Source of the DNA: Selaginella tamariscina
Lineage: Eukaryota > Streptophyta > Lycopodiopsida > Selaginellales > Selaginellaceae
Direction of reading: 5' to 3'
DNA: 64,000 bases
Assembly (NCBI GenBank): GCA_003024785.1
Contig: PUQB01000024.1
Coordinates: forward strand, 22,191-86,190
Shown one piece after another: positions 37,177-48,700 of the stretch (its first letter is position 1; every line of letters starts with the position of its first letter). The notes below the pieces were generated by a model that was not told the DNA's origin, made no database searches, and worked only from the letters and a program-made list of their open reading frames with translations. The position numbers and the translations under genes are program-made.

Positions 37177-37251
37177 CCTCCATTGGTGAGTTGGACCAAT
37201 CCCAAACGTTTCTGTCTGAGACGTAGAAGGTTTATAACATACCAATGGAGG
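37177..37251. repeat. 75-bp inverted-end insert in array, second copy
   Basis: Diverged copy of 36638-36711 with the same CTGTCTGAGAC centre. One end is no longer a perfect match. Confidence 0.75.
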
Positions 37252-37560
37252 GGACTGGGAAGGGTGGCGAGATTCATTTAACCATCCCTTACATGGTGGG
37301 CGAGATTAATCCCGCCTCCTTTCTGGAGTCATTGAAGGGGTGTGAGAAATAAATCCTGCCCAGTTCTCTCTGAGACCGAGAAGGGTGGCAAGATTAATTC
37401 CGCACTCCCGTTCAAGGCCTCCAAAAGGTGGCGAGATTAATCCCGCCGCACCTTCCATATGAATATATATGTGTATTAGTATATATAAGTTGCATATCTC
37501 ATTTTATTTACTTTTATCATCTTATCATAATATTTCGAGTAAAAGCTAGGAATCTAAAAA

Positions 37561-37642
37561 CTGTCCAGAGCTCACATTTGTGGTGGTTCTAAAACGAAAT
37601 GTTATCTTTCTTTTGCACTACACAAATGTGAGCTTCGGACAG
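37561..37642 (+). ncRNA. Conserved 82-nt hairpin, precursor-like
   Basis: Arms CTGTCCAGAGCTCACATTTGTG and its near-perfect complement (ending AGCTTCGGACAG) form a 22-bp stem with one mismatch region and a loop of about 38 nt. The left arm keeps the hairpin (13293-13375) although surrounding bases have diverged. Stem length is in the range of a miRNA or siRNA precursor, but a small inverted-repeat transposon is equally possible. No expression evidence. Confidence 0.4.
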
Positions 37643-37786
37643 TTAATTACGTCTACTTCTCTCTGTGTATTATTTTTGTATATTCGGGTTTATACAAGTG
37701 TGTGTGCGTTTTTATATGATTTGTATTCATAGTGTATTATTTTGCAGAAGGACGATTTGATCAAACAAGGAGATCGAGTCATTAGT

Positions 37787-40700
37787 ATGGAGTCGTCGTC
37801 AAATTCTGGGTAAGAATTAAAATAAAATCTGTTATACTCGGATACTTGAACTAATCATTTTTGTATTCAGATGTGGAATTGAGGTGACATTAAAGACAAG
37901 AGCAGGAGAAGAGATGGGCAGGGGGATTCTGGAATCAACTTGGCCATATTTTAAGATAAATGGGAAGCGCATTGGAGCAACCATGGTTGCTGTCAAATTA
38001 ACCTCTGTCACATCTCATGGACAAGCAAAACAATGGAAAGTAGATTCGCTAGTCAAGCACCCGAAAGCAGGCTGCGAACCCAGATTGGACGATGCTCGAC
38101 AGATATGCCTTGTTCCATCCAATGTCACGTTCTCGGATCCAGAGGTCGTCAGTTACAACATTAATCTCGGGTGGTTTTGTCGACTTGTGGATAATGACGT
38201 TCACGTGTTCACTAATGATGTTGACCTTGGAGTTCTTCTTCAACTCAACGAAAGCCCATCTATGGAGGGGATCCATCTGGATGTCTACTTCGAAGATCTT
38301 CAGACTCATCGAGTAGGTGTATTGTCAGGAGATATTGCTTCACAATACAGAAAATCAGCAAGTGGAGCAATCTTCCCTCTTCACATTGAAGAAGAACACA
38401 GCGACATCATAAGGGAGATTGAGAAGGTGGCTCGGTCTCAGGTTCTCTACAGATCACGTTCAATTTGCTTAGGAAGCTTCGGGAGCTGGAAGAGTGTGCC
38501 GAGAACACTAGAACAGCTGCAGTCGGGGATCACACATGTTGATTCGGATCGCAAAAGAAAATCATCAATCGTTTTGTCAGCTGCACCTGTGGCATCTCAT
38601 GCTGCAATAAGTCACAAGGAAATGATGTTGGATGATAAGATTTATCCTTGTAGGGTTAAATATTGCAGCGTCAACCCAAACTTCAATTACAGGCCACTCA
38701 ACCAGGAACGTGTAGCTGAGCTCATGGAGAAGATGAAGGACGACAATTCTTATACCGTTCCACATAATGCTGTTTTGTGTCCATACTATGAAAGAAGGAA
38801 GGCGCTGACAAAGTCTGGATCACAACACCAGAACAACTCATGAAGATTCAGACGGAGAATAAAAATCTATCAAGTACTACATCATTAGTGGCCAGCACAC
38901 AATAACGGCAGCCCAACGACTTCTCGATGAACACAACAAAGGAACGATGGCAACAAAACTTTCCGAGCATACCCGTGAGAAGCTGACAAAAAGATCGGCG
39001 TTTTTAGCTAAGCCGAATCTCACAATCGAGCAGTACCATAAGTTATCGGCGGAATGGGACGCTGCCGACACCAACCACTACAACAGCAAAATATGGGAGA
39101 AGTTTAAACACACGCGAGCCGTGTGGGAATCTCTTCAGCGACCACAAAGAGCTACCGCAGGGAATACACAATCTGCGGAATACCGGGTAAGCAAATTGTT
39201 TGGGCGGGATTTATCTCCGGTATATTAATCTGTCTTTTTCCTCAGAGAGTTGAAGAAATTGCAGCAGTTGATTTTGCCCAGGTGGGCGGGAAGGAAACAT
39301 CCTTTCTGATGATGTTGATTTCTTGCCCCGAAGATAGGATCTTTGCCAAATGGTTGGGGATTATGGAATCCTTTTCAAAAGGAACACTGAAGAAGAAGCA
39401 GACAAGTGAAGGGGAGCCCTCAGAAAAGTCTGCAAAGAAACCCAGTAAGACGCCGAAGGCTAAGTCTGTTCAATCTACAAAGGATGTAGACAACGATTTC
39501 AAGCTCACATGGTTGAAGCCTTTAAATGGAACAACGATGGAGGAGATGGAAGTCTTGGCTGATTTGGTGATCGATGGCAAACTACAAATTAATAACAGCA
39601 GCCCAACCTCTCCTTTTCATCTCAAGGCAATGGAGTTGAAGACGGTCAGGCATTTCAAGGAGTGGTTGGGAATACACTGCCACAAACTGGGTTGGACCTC
39701 GACTTCAACATATGAAGAGGTCAGCAAATATTTGCATGTGACGAACGATGATATGCTTGTCGAATGGGTGAACCAATCGGAAGATCTAGGCAAGAATCTA
39801 TTGCACGCCAACGCCAAAAAGGAGAACATTGGGATGACGCCTTCTCTTATGGCAGTCCTTCAGCAGCGGAGAACCGAATTGAACCTTATAAAGGAGGATG
39901 CTACGAATCACGACAAGCCCTACAGATGTTTGTTGTTAGATTCGGAGACTTTATGGGGTAACATCACTGCTTGTAGGAAACCGTTTCAATTGTTCGTGAT
40001 GGATCGGCGGGTGTCAAAAAATCTTTCGACAGATAGGGCACTAGAGGATCTGGTGGAGAAACTTAGCCGTGCAAGCATATACATAGAAGGTATTTATTAT
40101 TGAATTCATGCTTGCGCTCTTCACTGATACCTACTTTTTCAGGTATTTATTTCTTGATTCTTGCTCATGTCACCGATACTTTTGCCTTCGCCTTCGCCAA
40201 GAAGAATAGACATCGTTGGACAGGATTTTATATGAACGATGCTAATCCCAAGTGCATTGATACGTTGTTCACTTGGTTGTTAGGAATGCGCCAAACAATT
40301 TCAAGCTTCCAAATGACTGGCCAGGCATCTGTTTGCACTCCAACGGCCCTGAACCTCCATCCGATACACCGATAGGTGAGTGACGTATTCGGCAATGTAC
40401 GTTATCCAAACATTACAAGTCAAGCGGCACGGAGCATCGTCAACTTGATCAGGGGTCCTCACAGTGATGCGTGGGTTTTTGACTACTGCACTAGGGGGTC
40501 CGTCTTGAAGGAGTGTTACCTTCGGCATACATGTGTGTTTGCCGTTGAAAAGGATAAGACCATGGTTGAGGACCTGAACAAGTGGATAGATTGGGTCTCA
40601 ACTGAGTACCCCAACGAATCCATAAAGGCGTATTTGAGAAAGTTCCCTCCAGATAAGTGCGATAGCTCTGAAGGTGAATCTGGTTCAATCTCGGAGTCTG

Positions 40701-40885
40701 AGAACGAACTTCAATCAGATATTAGACCGGAAGTTATCTCGAGGAGTACAGAACATTCGCACACTCCAGGACCCATGGAAACATCAATAGAAGATGCAGA
40801 AGATCTTGAACCATCTCACAAGCGGCTTAGACCTTCTTCGCCTCACTCAGAAGGTAATAGCGAAGAAGAATTGATAATGAATTGA
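37787..40885 (+). pseudogene. ParB-like domain / DNA methyltransferase-like fusion gene
   Basis: Exons 37787-37809, 37871-39186, 39246-40089 and 40143-40885 join through short introns (61, 59 and 53 bp) with good GT-AG sites, about 975 codons. Residues 1-270 are of unknown type. A ParB-like region follows: NYRPL..ERVAELMEKMK, then WITTPEQL and YYIISGQHTITAAQ. A Lys-rich linker and a middle part (FKEWLGIHCHKLGW) come next. The C-terminal region reads like a beta-class N4/N6 methyltransferase second half: ARSIVNLIRG then FDYCTRGSVLKEC (motif I position) and AVEKDK, ending in an acidic tail. A (D/N)PPY motif is not seen. Frame breaks near 38805, 38865, 40270 and 40375 make this copy inactive; the last two are intact in the left copy. 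ParB-methyltransferase fusions are known in phages and bacteria; here the assignment is inference from motifs. Confidence 0.55.
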
Positions 40886-41141
40886 TAGAGTGATGAATAG
40901 TTGTAAATGAGTGTAACATAAGGCATTTTTGTATATTTCTTTTATATTTGTACAGAAAATAAATTCTCAAGGATTAATGAAGCTTTTAGTTCAAACATGG
41001 GTCACACATTAACAAGGTAAATAATATACCTTGATAATTTTAAGGTCAGCTAATTATCATTTTGCAGATGTAATGAAATAATTGAGAACATGGATTTTCA
41101 GCATTGCATGAGGTAAGAGAGGGGTTTGGCGACAATTTCTT

Positions 41142-42300
41142 GTGCCACATGTCAGAATGACAGAGTTCATGCAGGAAATGGATAATAATGCAGCTCAAAA
41201 CATCGTTACCATGGGGGCCACTTCATCATCATTTTTATTGGCTTCAGTTCCGAAATCAATTTCTTCAGCGCATGCAATATCTGAATCTTGTAAGGATGAT
41301 GTACAATTAAATGATGAAGGGATAGGCAACGAGATAGTGGCAACGGATAAATGTGAAAGGGAGCAAACAAGTGATTTGCAAAGTATTCAAGAGGCAACGC
41401 TATCTCATGTTACTCATGGCCATATTGTGTTGTTGGATGTCAATGGTGTTCTGCTTCATCGACAAAGGCCCAGGATAGAAAAAAGAAATCAAACAAGGAG
41501 ATTTCATTCCTTGTCATGGTAAATTTCGATATGATATTATTTTTCGTCCAGGGTTGGATCGTCTCTTTCAAAAGCTTAAGGAGATGGGTGCGCTTGTGGG
41601 GATTTGGTCATGCATGCAGATTCATAACTTAACACCGCTGTTGAATTTACTTAAGAAACATTGTAGTGTTGCAGAAGAGGTGATTCGTAAAGATTGGATT
41701 TTTGACCAGCGAATATGTTATAAACCTCTCGAATTTCACAATATAAGAAAGGAAAGCAAGCCATACTTCTTCAAGAATGAAAGAATAATTGGGACTCATG
41801 GGGAGATCAGTCGCTTAAGGATAATGAAGAATGCACAGATGTTAGTAGTAGACGACTCTCCTCAGAAGGCTATGCTCAACCAAAACATTGCTTGTATTCA
41901 TCCAATCACTTTCGATCCATATTCTGATACCGATATCATGGATGAGCTAGTGAACTACTTGGATACGTGCCTCAGAAAGAAGAATCTCGAAAATTTTTGT
42001 GAGCAGTATCCACCGTATCATACATTTCCTGAAGCTTTTCTTTCTCGTGATATTGAATTTTATAAAATGAAGGATAGCAACCGGGCGCTTTATAATATTA
42101 TTCTTAAGGAACGTCAGTTTTTAGATGAGCCTTTATGCAGACCTTCTCTTATCACATCTTATGTATTAACAAGGATGGCAACTCCCAATTGCATTCGTGA
42201 GAGTGTTAAGTGGTGGCAACAACATCAAGATATTGACCAAAATGATTTGATTAATCCGGAGAGTGATGATTTAGACAAAATGAAAGATTTCTTTGTATGA
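41142..42300 (+). pseudogene. FCP1/SCP-like HAD-family phosphatase
   Basis: A Ser/Asp-rich N-terminal part of about 95 residues precedes HGHIVLLDVNGVLLH, the HAD motif 1; the usual DxDG(T/V) reads DVNG, so the nucleophile Asp is kept but the second, acid/base Asp is Asn. IWSCMQ (motif 2 place), a Lys in YKPLEF (motif 3) and LVVDDSP (motif 4) follow, then a 120-residue C-terminal tail ending at 42300. The family removes phosphate from Ser in proteins such as the RNA polymerase II tail. A frame change occurs at a run of 6 A near 41480 (7 A in the left copy). It starts 257 bp after the ParB-methyltransferase gene on the same strand, the same arrangement as in the left arm. Confidence 0.72.
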
Positions 42301-42319
42301 TAGAAAGAAAGTATTTATA

Positions 42320-42605
42320 AAAAATTAACATGTTGATAAGAAAATGATTTCATTTGTAATTATGTTTGATAGTATTTCTTCATTATTGTAAACTATTTTT
42401 AGAATAATATGAATATTCTAAGATATTTTAGGAATATTCCTTACTAAGTAAGGTTATTGAAGGATTAATTAATTAATTAATTAATATTTAAGGCTTAATT
42501 ACATATTAATTAAATGATTAATTAATAATTAAAACTTAAGTATTAATTAGTAATTTATTTTATATTCCCATTTTCACGTATCATGCCCACTTTAGTTACA
42601 ACGTG
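42320..42605 (+). repeat. Right-arm 3'-end repeat
   Basis: Matches 3770-4050 in inverse orientation and ends TTTAGTTACAACGTGCAT. It carries the empty site for the solo LTR at 4051-4213 (42335-42350). Confidence 0.8.
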
Positions 42606-42619
42606 CATATATAAAGGTG

Positions 42620-43320
42620 GATATCTATACTCATGCTAAGAAAGAAGGACTGACCAATTACATTCGAAGGATATGATTGGATGCAGGGCTTGGATGATCA
42701 GGAGGAAGAGGAAATTTTAAAGACATATCTTGATCTGAAAGCTCTTGCAGAGATTGATTTATATGCAATCATGAAGGAGAAAAGGAAAATCTCCTAGAAG
42801 GCACAGGAAGAGGATCAGTTGGGGTTATAGGAAAAATTTTATAAGTCTGTTCCTTATTAAATGAACTTACATGAACAACCTGCAAACTATACTTATATCT
42901 ATACTAATGATCCTTTAGAGCAAGTCAATATAGGAACAGAAAAGGAACCTAAAGTGTTGACTATACCTCAAGGACTAGATCCTGATTTTAAAGATAAAAG
43001 ATTAACATTGTTAGCAAAGTATAAGGATGTATTTGCTCTTACCAGGATCTAAAAGGAATACCCCCAGAATTGTGTATGCACACTATCCAACTGCTGCCGA
43101 GATGCCAATCGACTAAACAAAATGCATATAGGATGAATCTTAACTATGCAAAGTTGGTTAAAGAGGAAATTGATAAGTTGTTACAGGTTGGTTTTATATA
43201 TCATACAAGGAGCACAATGGTTATTACCACTGTAATTGTTCCTAAGAAAGACGAGAAGCTAAAAGTATGTGTAAATTATAAAAGTTAAATGAGGATATTG
43301 TTAAAGGTAAATATTAGGAG
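42620..43320 (+). pseudogene. Gypsy pol remnant (start of reverse transcriptase)
   Basis: IPQGLDPDFKDKRLTLLAKY and KDVFALT are the usual lead into Gypsy reverse transcriptase; then, after a frame break near 43050, VKEEIDKLLQVGFI and TVIVPKKDEKLKVCVNYKS follow. It is unrelated to the young element at 20.8-25.7 kb and has no LTR nearby. The sequence stops before the catalytic palm. Confidence 0.75.
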
Positions 43321-43329
43321 CATAGGACA

Positions 43330-44455
43330 TCTACTGTAGAGAAAATAAGGGTAGGAAGGTCTGTAGTAAGCATAGAAGGAAAGGTTGTGAAGGAGAAAAA
43401 TCCTTACCGAGAAAAAAAGGTGAGTAAGGAAAAGGAGAGTAAGGAAAAGGAAAAGGATGACATGGCGAGAGGAAGGGTAGTTAAGAGGTAGTTAGGGCAA
43501 GGGAGAAGGGGTCTCCACAAGAATTCTAGTAGGAGAGAGAGAGAGTCTCCACACTTTATCTATTATATTCATGTTAGAAATAAGGGTGTATATTATAAGA
43601 TCTTATGTGTGTGATATGTATATTCTAAATGAATGGATCTAACAAGGCAATAGCTAAAATCCGTTCTTGCCCTTGACTTTAAAGACTAGTCATTGTGGCA
43701 CTGAGAGAAGGTGATTTGATATATATATATATGTTGAGAGTTGATGAAAAGAAAGTGTATAGCCTTTCTTAACGGTTGAGCGAAAGAAAATGGTTAAACA
43801 GGAAATGGTGAGGTTTTCTGTTTTCCTGTTAACAGACGTTGTTAATGATACGCATGTAAGTGTTGATTTCCTTTGAGATATTCAAAATTGATGCTATATT
43901 TCATGTTGTACATGAGGAGAATGCTAAATGACTAGGTGTTTTTGCTATACATTATCATGATGTTATTGGCCATGGTGAAGTTCTACAAGTGGATCATGAT
44001 GCCTTGGTGCAAGGTCAAAAGCTTACTACCTCCTATGTTAGCATCATCGTTGAAGCCATTTTCAAAGTATACATATTTGAATATCTTTATGTATTATATA
44101 CTCACCATTTGTGGTGTTCATTATTATACTGATATTACATGATATAATACGGGAGGGAGGTGATCTTGTCTCCACCAAAGCAAGGAAAAAAATTGGCATT
44201 CAATTAGATGTATTGATCAAAATAATGTCATATGACATGTAAATTTTTTAATACAATGTCATATGAAATCTATTAATTTATAATATAATGACATTTGACA
44301 TTTTCAATTTTCATAAGAAATGTCATAATTTTTTAAAAAAAAGAATATGCTATGAATATTCTAAGATTAGTTCTCCATATTATTCTATAGAATATTACAT
44401 ATTGAATGCTAGTTTAGAGTTCATGAGCCATATAGCATATTCTATTTTAGCCTAA
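43330..44455. other. Intergenic DNA, A/G-rich patch
   Basis: 43380-43480 is made of AAGGAAAAGGA-type purine repeats. 44210-44340 has several ATGTCATATGACAT-like palindromes. No gene is recognised. Confidence 0.5.
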
Positions 44456-46620
44456 CACATAATTACTATAATTGCAATAATGAAGGAGGTCAAGCTTGTT
44501 TAGCAAGAATGTGCAAGATAGCTCAAAACAAGCATATTAATGGAGCATCTATTTGGTATAAATCATGATGAGGTATAGAAGTAGAAGAAGAAAACCCAAT
44601 AGCAAGTGCAAAAGGGATTGAAAGGATATTATCCCAAGGCTTGAGTAGTGTTTGAAAAGAGATGATCATGAAATTATCAAGTGTAGATTTTGTATGGCTA
44701 CCAAAGCAAAAACTATTTTTGCAAGCACAAAGGCTAAGTCTATCAACAATTTCCAGTTGGAATTCATGAAAATCTTAGGTTCATATAGCTAGTAAGGTGC
44801 TATATTACATATTGATAAATTTGAAACAAAATGATGGTTGAGATCAAAAAGCATTCAGCATTGCAGAGAGGATACAAGATGAAGAAGTGGCTAACATGAT
44901 GAGAAATATATTTTTGTTTCAAAACAATTTGCCCATGCAACAAATACCAAAAATTTCTGAAATTTTTGAGATACATGAAAGCTTCACAGATTCAAGAAGC
45001 TAACATGTATAAATCATATGATAATGCAATAGTTGGTAGAGAGTTTTTATTAGCAACAAGATATTTCTTGAGGCAGAGTGTCTTTTTTCTTTACTTTTAA
45101 ATGAGAGCACAAATAGAACATTAGAAAAACATTTGATAGTATATGTGATTTTTTTTAAGGAGGACGGTTAAAACTAGCTTTTTAGCTTTGTTGGCAATAA
45201 ACTCAATGGAGGCCATTAGTATTTTCACAATAGTGCAAAGGCTAGTTCAAAAGCTAAATCTGGATTTGAATAAATTAGTGGGAGTTGTGACAGATGGAGC
45301 ATCAACAATGATTGGGAGCTTATAAGTTTTGTCACATGGCTTAGAGAACAAAGACCAGGTCTATTTGGAATACATTATGTGGCACATAGGGAGGCATTGG
45401 CTGTTAAGGATGCTACTTTTGCATTTTTAAAGATCAATTATAAGATTAGACCTAATTTGGCAAATCAACAAGCAGACATGAGCCTTACAATTTACAAAGT
45501 TTGTTTTCTTTTTGTCTTTAATCTACTCTAAAATTTATTGGATTTATTTTTTATTTCAGGTTCAGTTTATCATACACTTACTTGCATATATTTTAGAATT
45601 ATTAAATAATTTGAACAAATAATTCTAGAAGAAAATATCACACTTCTCTAAGTTTTCAGATAAATTGATGAAACTGTTACATCTCTAAGAAGGTATAATT
45701 ATTTATTTTCATTATGTAACTAACTTATAATTTATTTAAACATGTGTTTTATAAAATCAAGTTTTGGAATGAATTCTAATTTTTTAAGACTATTTATGTG
45801 CTTTGTTTACAATCAAAATGACTAAAAAGTGCTCATCTTTAAAATACATTGAAGCTAAAGGTGTTGAGAGAAGAGAAAAGGGGGAAATATGTGATTCTCA
45901 CATATGGAAGCTTTGCTGAGTCCATTCAATTAGATAAAAAATTCATCATCAAAATCATTACTACTTTAAATATTATGTTCATGGATTTGTTGAACTACAA
46001 TTCATTTAAGTTCTTTAAACCTTCACTATATCTTGATGATGAAGAAAACATGATGAGTACAATTATAAATACTTACAATCATTGATAAATGAATTTGGTT
46101 TATTAGCTGGAGTTTAAATAAATATGTAGAAAGAAAATATCACACTTCTCTAAGTTTTTAGATAAATTAATGAAACTGTTACATCTCTGAGAATGTATAA
46201 TTATTTATTTTCATTATGTAACTAACTTATAATTTATTTAAACATGTATTTTCTAAAATCAAGTTTTGGAAAGGATTCTAAATTTTTAAGACTATTTATG
46301 TGCTTTAGTTTATAATTAGAATGACCAAAAAGTACTTATTCTTTAAAATACATTGAAGCTAAAGGTGTTGAAGAGAGCAAAAAGAGGGAAATAGTGGGAT
46401 TCTCACATATGAAAGCTTTGTTGAGTCCATTCAATTAAATAGAAAATTCATCATCAAAATCATTACTACTTTGAATATCATGTTCATGATTTGTTAAATT
46501 ACAATTCATTCAAGTTCTTTAAACTTTAATTATATCTTGATGATGAAGAAAACATGATGAGTACAACATATAAATACTTACAATCCTTAATAAATGAATT
46601 TAATTTCAAATAGAAGTTTG
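44456..46620 (+). pseudogene. ZBED/DUF4371-type hAT-like transposase remnant
   Basis: Fragments in shifting frames read GVVTDGASTMIGS near 45285 and RPGLFGIHYVAHREALAVKDA near 45350, the DGA..M and HRE motifs of hAT-derived ZBED/DUF4371 proteins. Downstream, 45627-46110 and 46129-46620 are two copies of a 500-bp segment that includes an open stretch at 45849-46085. The source coding sequence is heavily decayed and has no visible inverted termini. Confidence 0.55.
45627..46620 (+). repeat. Tandem duplication, about 503-bp unit
   Basis: AGAAAATATCACACTTCTCT starts near 45629 and 46133. The copies share the GCTAAAGGTGTTGA, TTCATCATCAAAATCATTAC and TTGATGATGAAGAAAACATG blocks, with scattered differences. 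Confidence 0.85.
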
Positions 46621-46726
46621 CATTCATGAAAAGGATGGGTTTATGAACAAGTTGGGAGAATTGGTTTCAAATTATTCATAATTAATAAAGTTATGATAGG
46701 TATTGCTAGTTCTTCTAATTTTTCTA

Positions 46727-46835
46727 GTTAGTACAATAACTTGTGAAATGGAAGTTTTAAAATAAAATGTGATTTTGATAGTTAGTACAATAACTTGTGA
46801 AATGGAAGTTTTAAAATAAAATTTGATCAAAATCA
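46727..46835 (+). repeat. Short tandem repeat, about 53-bp unit
   Basis: Two near-identical copies of TAGTTAGTACAATAACTTGT followed by GAAATGGAAGTTTTAAAATA. Confidence 0.85.
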
Positions 46836-47591
46836 CATTAAAAATCGATTGAACCTAACAACCTTACCTTAGATGCTCATATGTTGATATCTATGGAAGG
46901 CCCTACTATATTATCATTTAATTAATCATTTAATTAATCAGAAACTTATAAGGTATGGTTGAACAATCAAGGTTCAACGTAGACAACTTAAAGAGAAAAA
47001 CATAAATGTCAAAATTTTGAATTAGGATGTCATTTGACATTTATATATTATAAGTTCAATGCCAAAACAAATTTACTAGTTTTATTGGATTTACAAAACA
47101 TATTGTCACTTTCTTTGACCATTTGTCACAGTGTTGCATCATCTTAGTTCTTGTTTAAATGTGAACAATGTTGCATAATCTTAGTTATTGTTTGAATGTG
47201 TTTTATAAAACATGGATCATCGTCAATTATTTTTCAAACAATCCCAACTAGAGAACAAAAACATGATGTGACCATATTTACTTCAAACACAAATCATAAG
47301 ATATCAATGAAGAATTACCACTCGCCCACTCATGAACAGTCCTATATTGAAGTTCTAATATGGTGTACTTGTGCATGTGTGTCTGTTTATGTACATGAGT
47401 GGTGTCAACGTGAGCCTCCCCCACCTGTCCCCATGGGTTGGCAAGATAGTAAACAATAATATTTATAATATGTACATAAGCTCCATTGATAGTTGGACAC
47501 ATAAATTTGAGTATTAAGCAAATTACACACCTACACACCGTGTAGTTCTTGACAGATTTCAAAGCAACATGCTCATAGTATTGCTCAATCT

Positions 47592-47725
47592 AGAGTTCTT
47601 TTGTGGCCGCCTCCCATTTCGTTGGCGACGGAACTAAAGAAGAACATCGCAAGAGCAAAGATGAGCAAAGACCTCATTGTGAAATTCCCTTACAGTTTAG
47701 GTTTAGTATTTCGTTTATTACCTGT
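47592..47725 (+). other. Possible exon, unknown gene
   Basis: An open stretch (PPPISLATELKKNIARAKMS and on to FPYSLGL) ends near a GTAAC donor-like site at 47720. Codon content is more gene-like than its surroundings, but no family is recognised. Confidence 0.2.
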
Positions 47726-47829
47726 AACGCACGCGTGCATCACGTGTGTGAGCGTGGAATTATATTCTACTATATCATGCACACACAAATGCACATATTT
47801 GTTCGGTGGTAATTAGATATTACTTTTAA

Positions 47830-48700
47830 CTTAAATAATAATATGAAAATATTCAGAAAATAAGTTTTTGTAAATTCACCGTATATTAATGACTTGGGAA
47901 GAAGAAAATATAAACACAAATATAGAAGACATTTAATTATGTAAACGTGTATATATTATCGTAGTTAAATCTTAAACCAATATACACTCCATTATAAATA
48001 CATAGTAATTATAAATCATATTAAATTAAATTATTTATGAATATTAAAAGATTTGGTAAAGAATACATACATAATTTTGAAAATTTATATATAAACACAT
48101 GTAAAGTATTTTCTTTTCTTTTTTCCTTAAAATCTTTTGACAACATGTATATGCGTTACACACGTACGTATACATAAGCACACGCATATTATGCATTTAT
48201 GGGTGTGAGTTATCACATTTCTCATGAATCATATCATTAATTTATATACAATTAATATACAAATACACAAATATATTTTAAATTATATAACCAAACTTGA
48301 TTTACAAATCTAATTAAATTTTAAATTAAAAGTTTTAATGTTGTCATTATAACTACCTTGTTTCCAAATGCAAATATGATACGTACGATATCTCTCTATA
48401 TTTATATTTCAACAATATTTTCACTATGTAATTTTGAAAGTATAATACCAATGAAAACTATTTAAGTAAATTATATATATAATGCTCAACTTTATATATA
48501 TAGGTTATCGTGCTGCTGTTTCAACACTAACATCGTGACTAACATAGTGTGTTAATTTATTAATTAGGAATAAATATGAAGTCGTTCTTGTAAAATATAA
48601 GTTATAATAAGCTTAATGATATATTTCAAACCCAAACAAACATTAAAATCATAATTACACTATTAATGTGAATGGATTACAAACATACACAATACACCAC
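47830..48700. other. Intergenic AT-rich DNA
   Basis: Nothing recognised. Confidence 0.5.

Larger units (their letters stand above)
36006..37450. repeat. GGCGGGATTAATCCCGCC palindrome array, right arm
   Basis: More than 20 copies of the palindrome core, among them 36012, 36058, 36117, 36203, 36254, 36360, 36406, 36449, 36494, 36892, 36937, 37028, 37070 and 37114. Between 36890 and 37130 spacing is regular at about 42-48 bp. A higher-order unit of about 180 bp is duplicated (CGTACGCATGCCCTGCGCGG at 36774 and its variant at 36954). It is a GC-rich island in AT-rich surroundings, and lies within the inferred first intron of the downstream gene. Confidence 0.95.

Noticed and set aside
36006..37450. 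CRISPR-like array of short regularly spaced repeats
   Set aside because: The repeat is a self-complementary 18-mer with uneven, non-unique spacers in a plant genome with no cas genes; it is a minisatellite or binding-site array.
44200..44340. ATGTCATATGACAT palindromes as a regulatory array
   Set aside because: Only a few imperfect copies in AT-rich sequence; could be chance.
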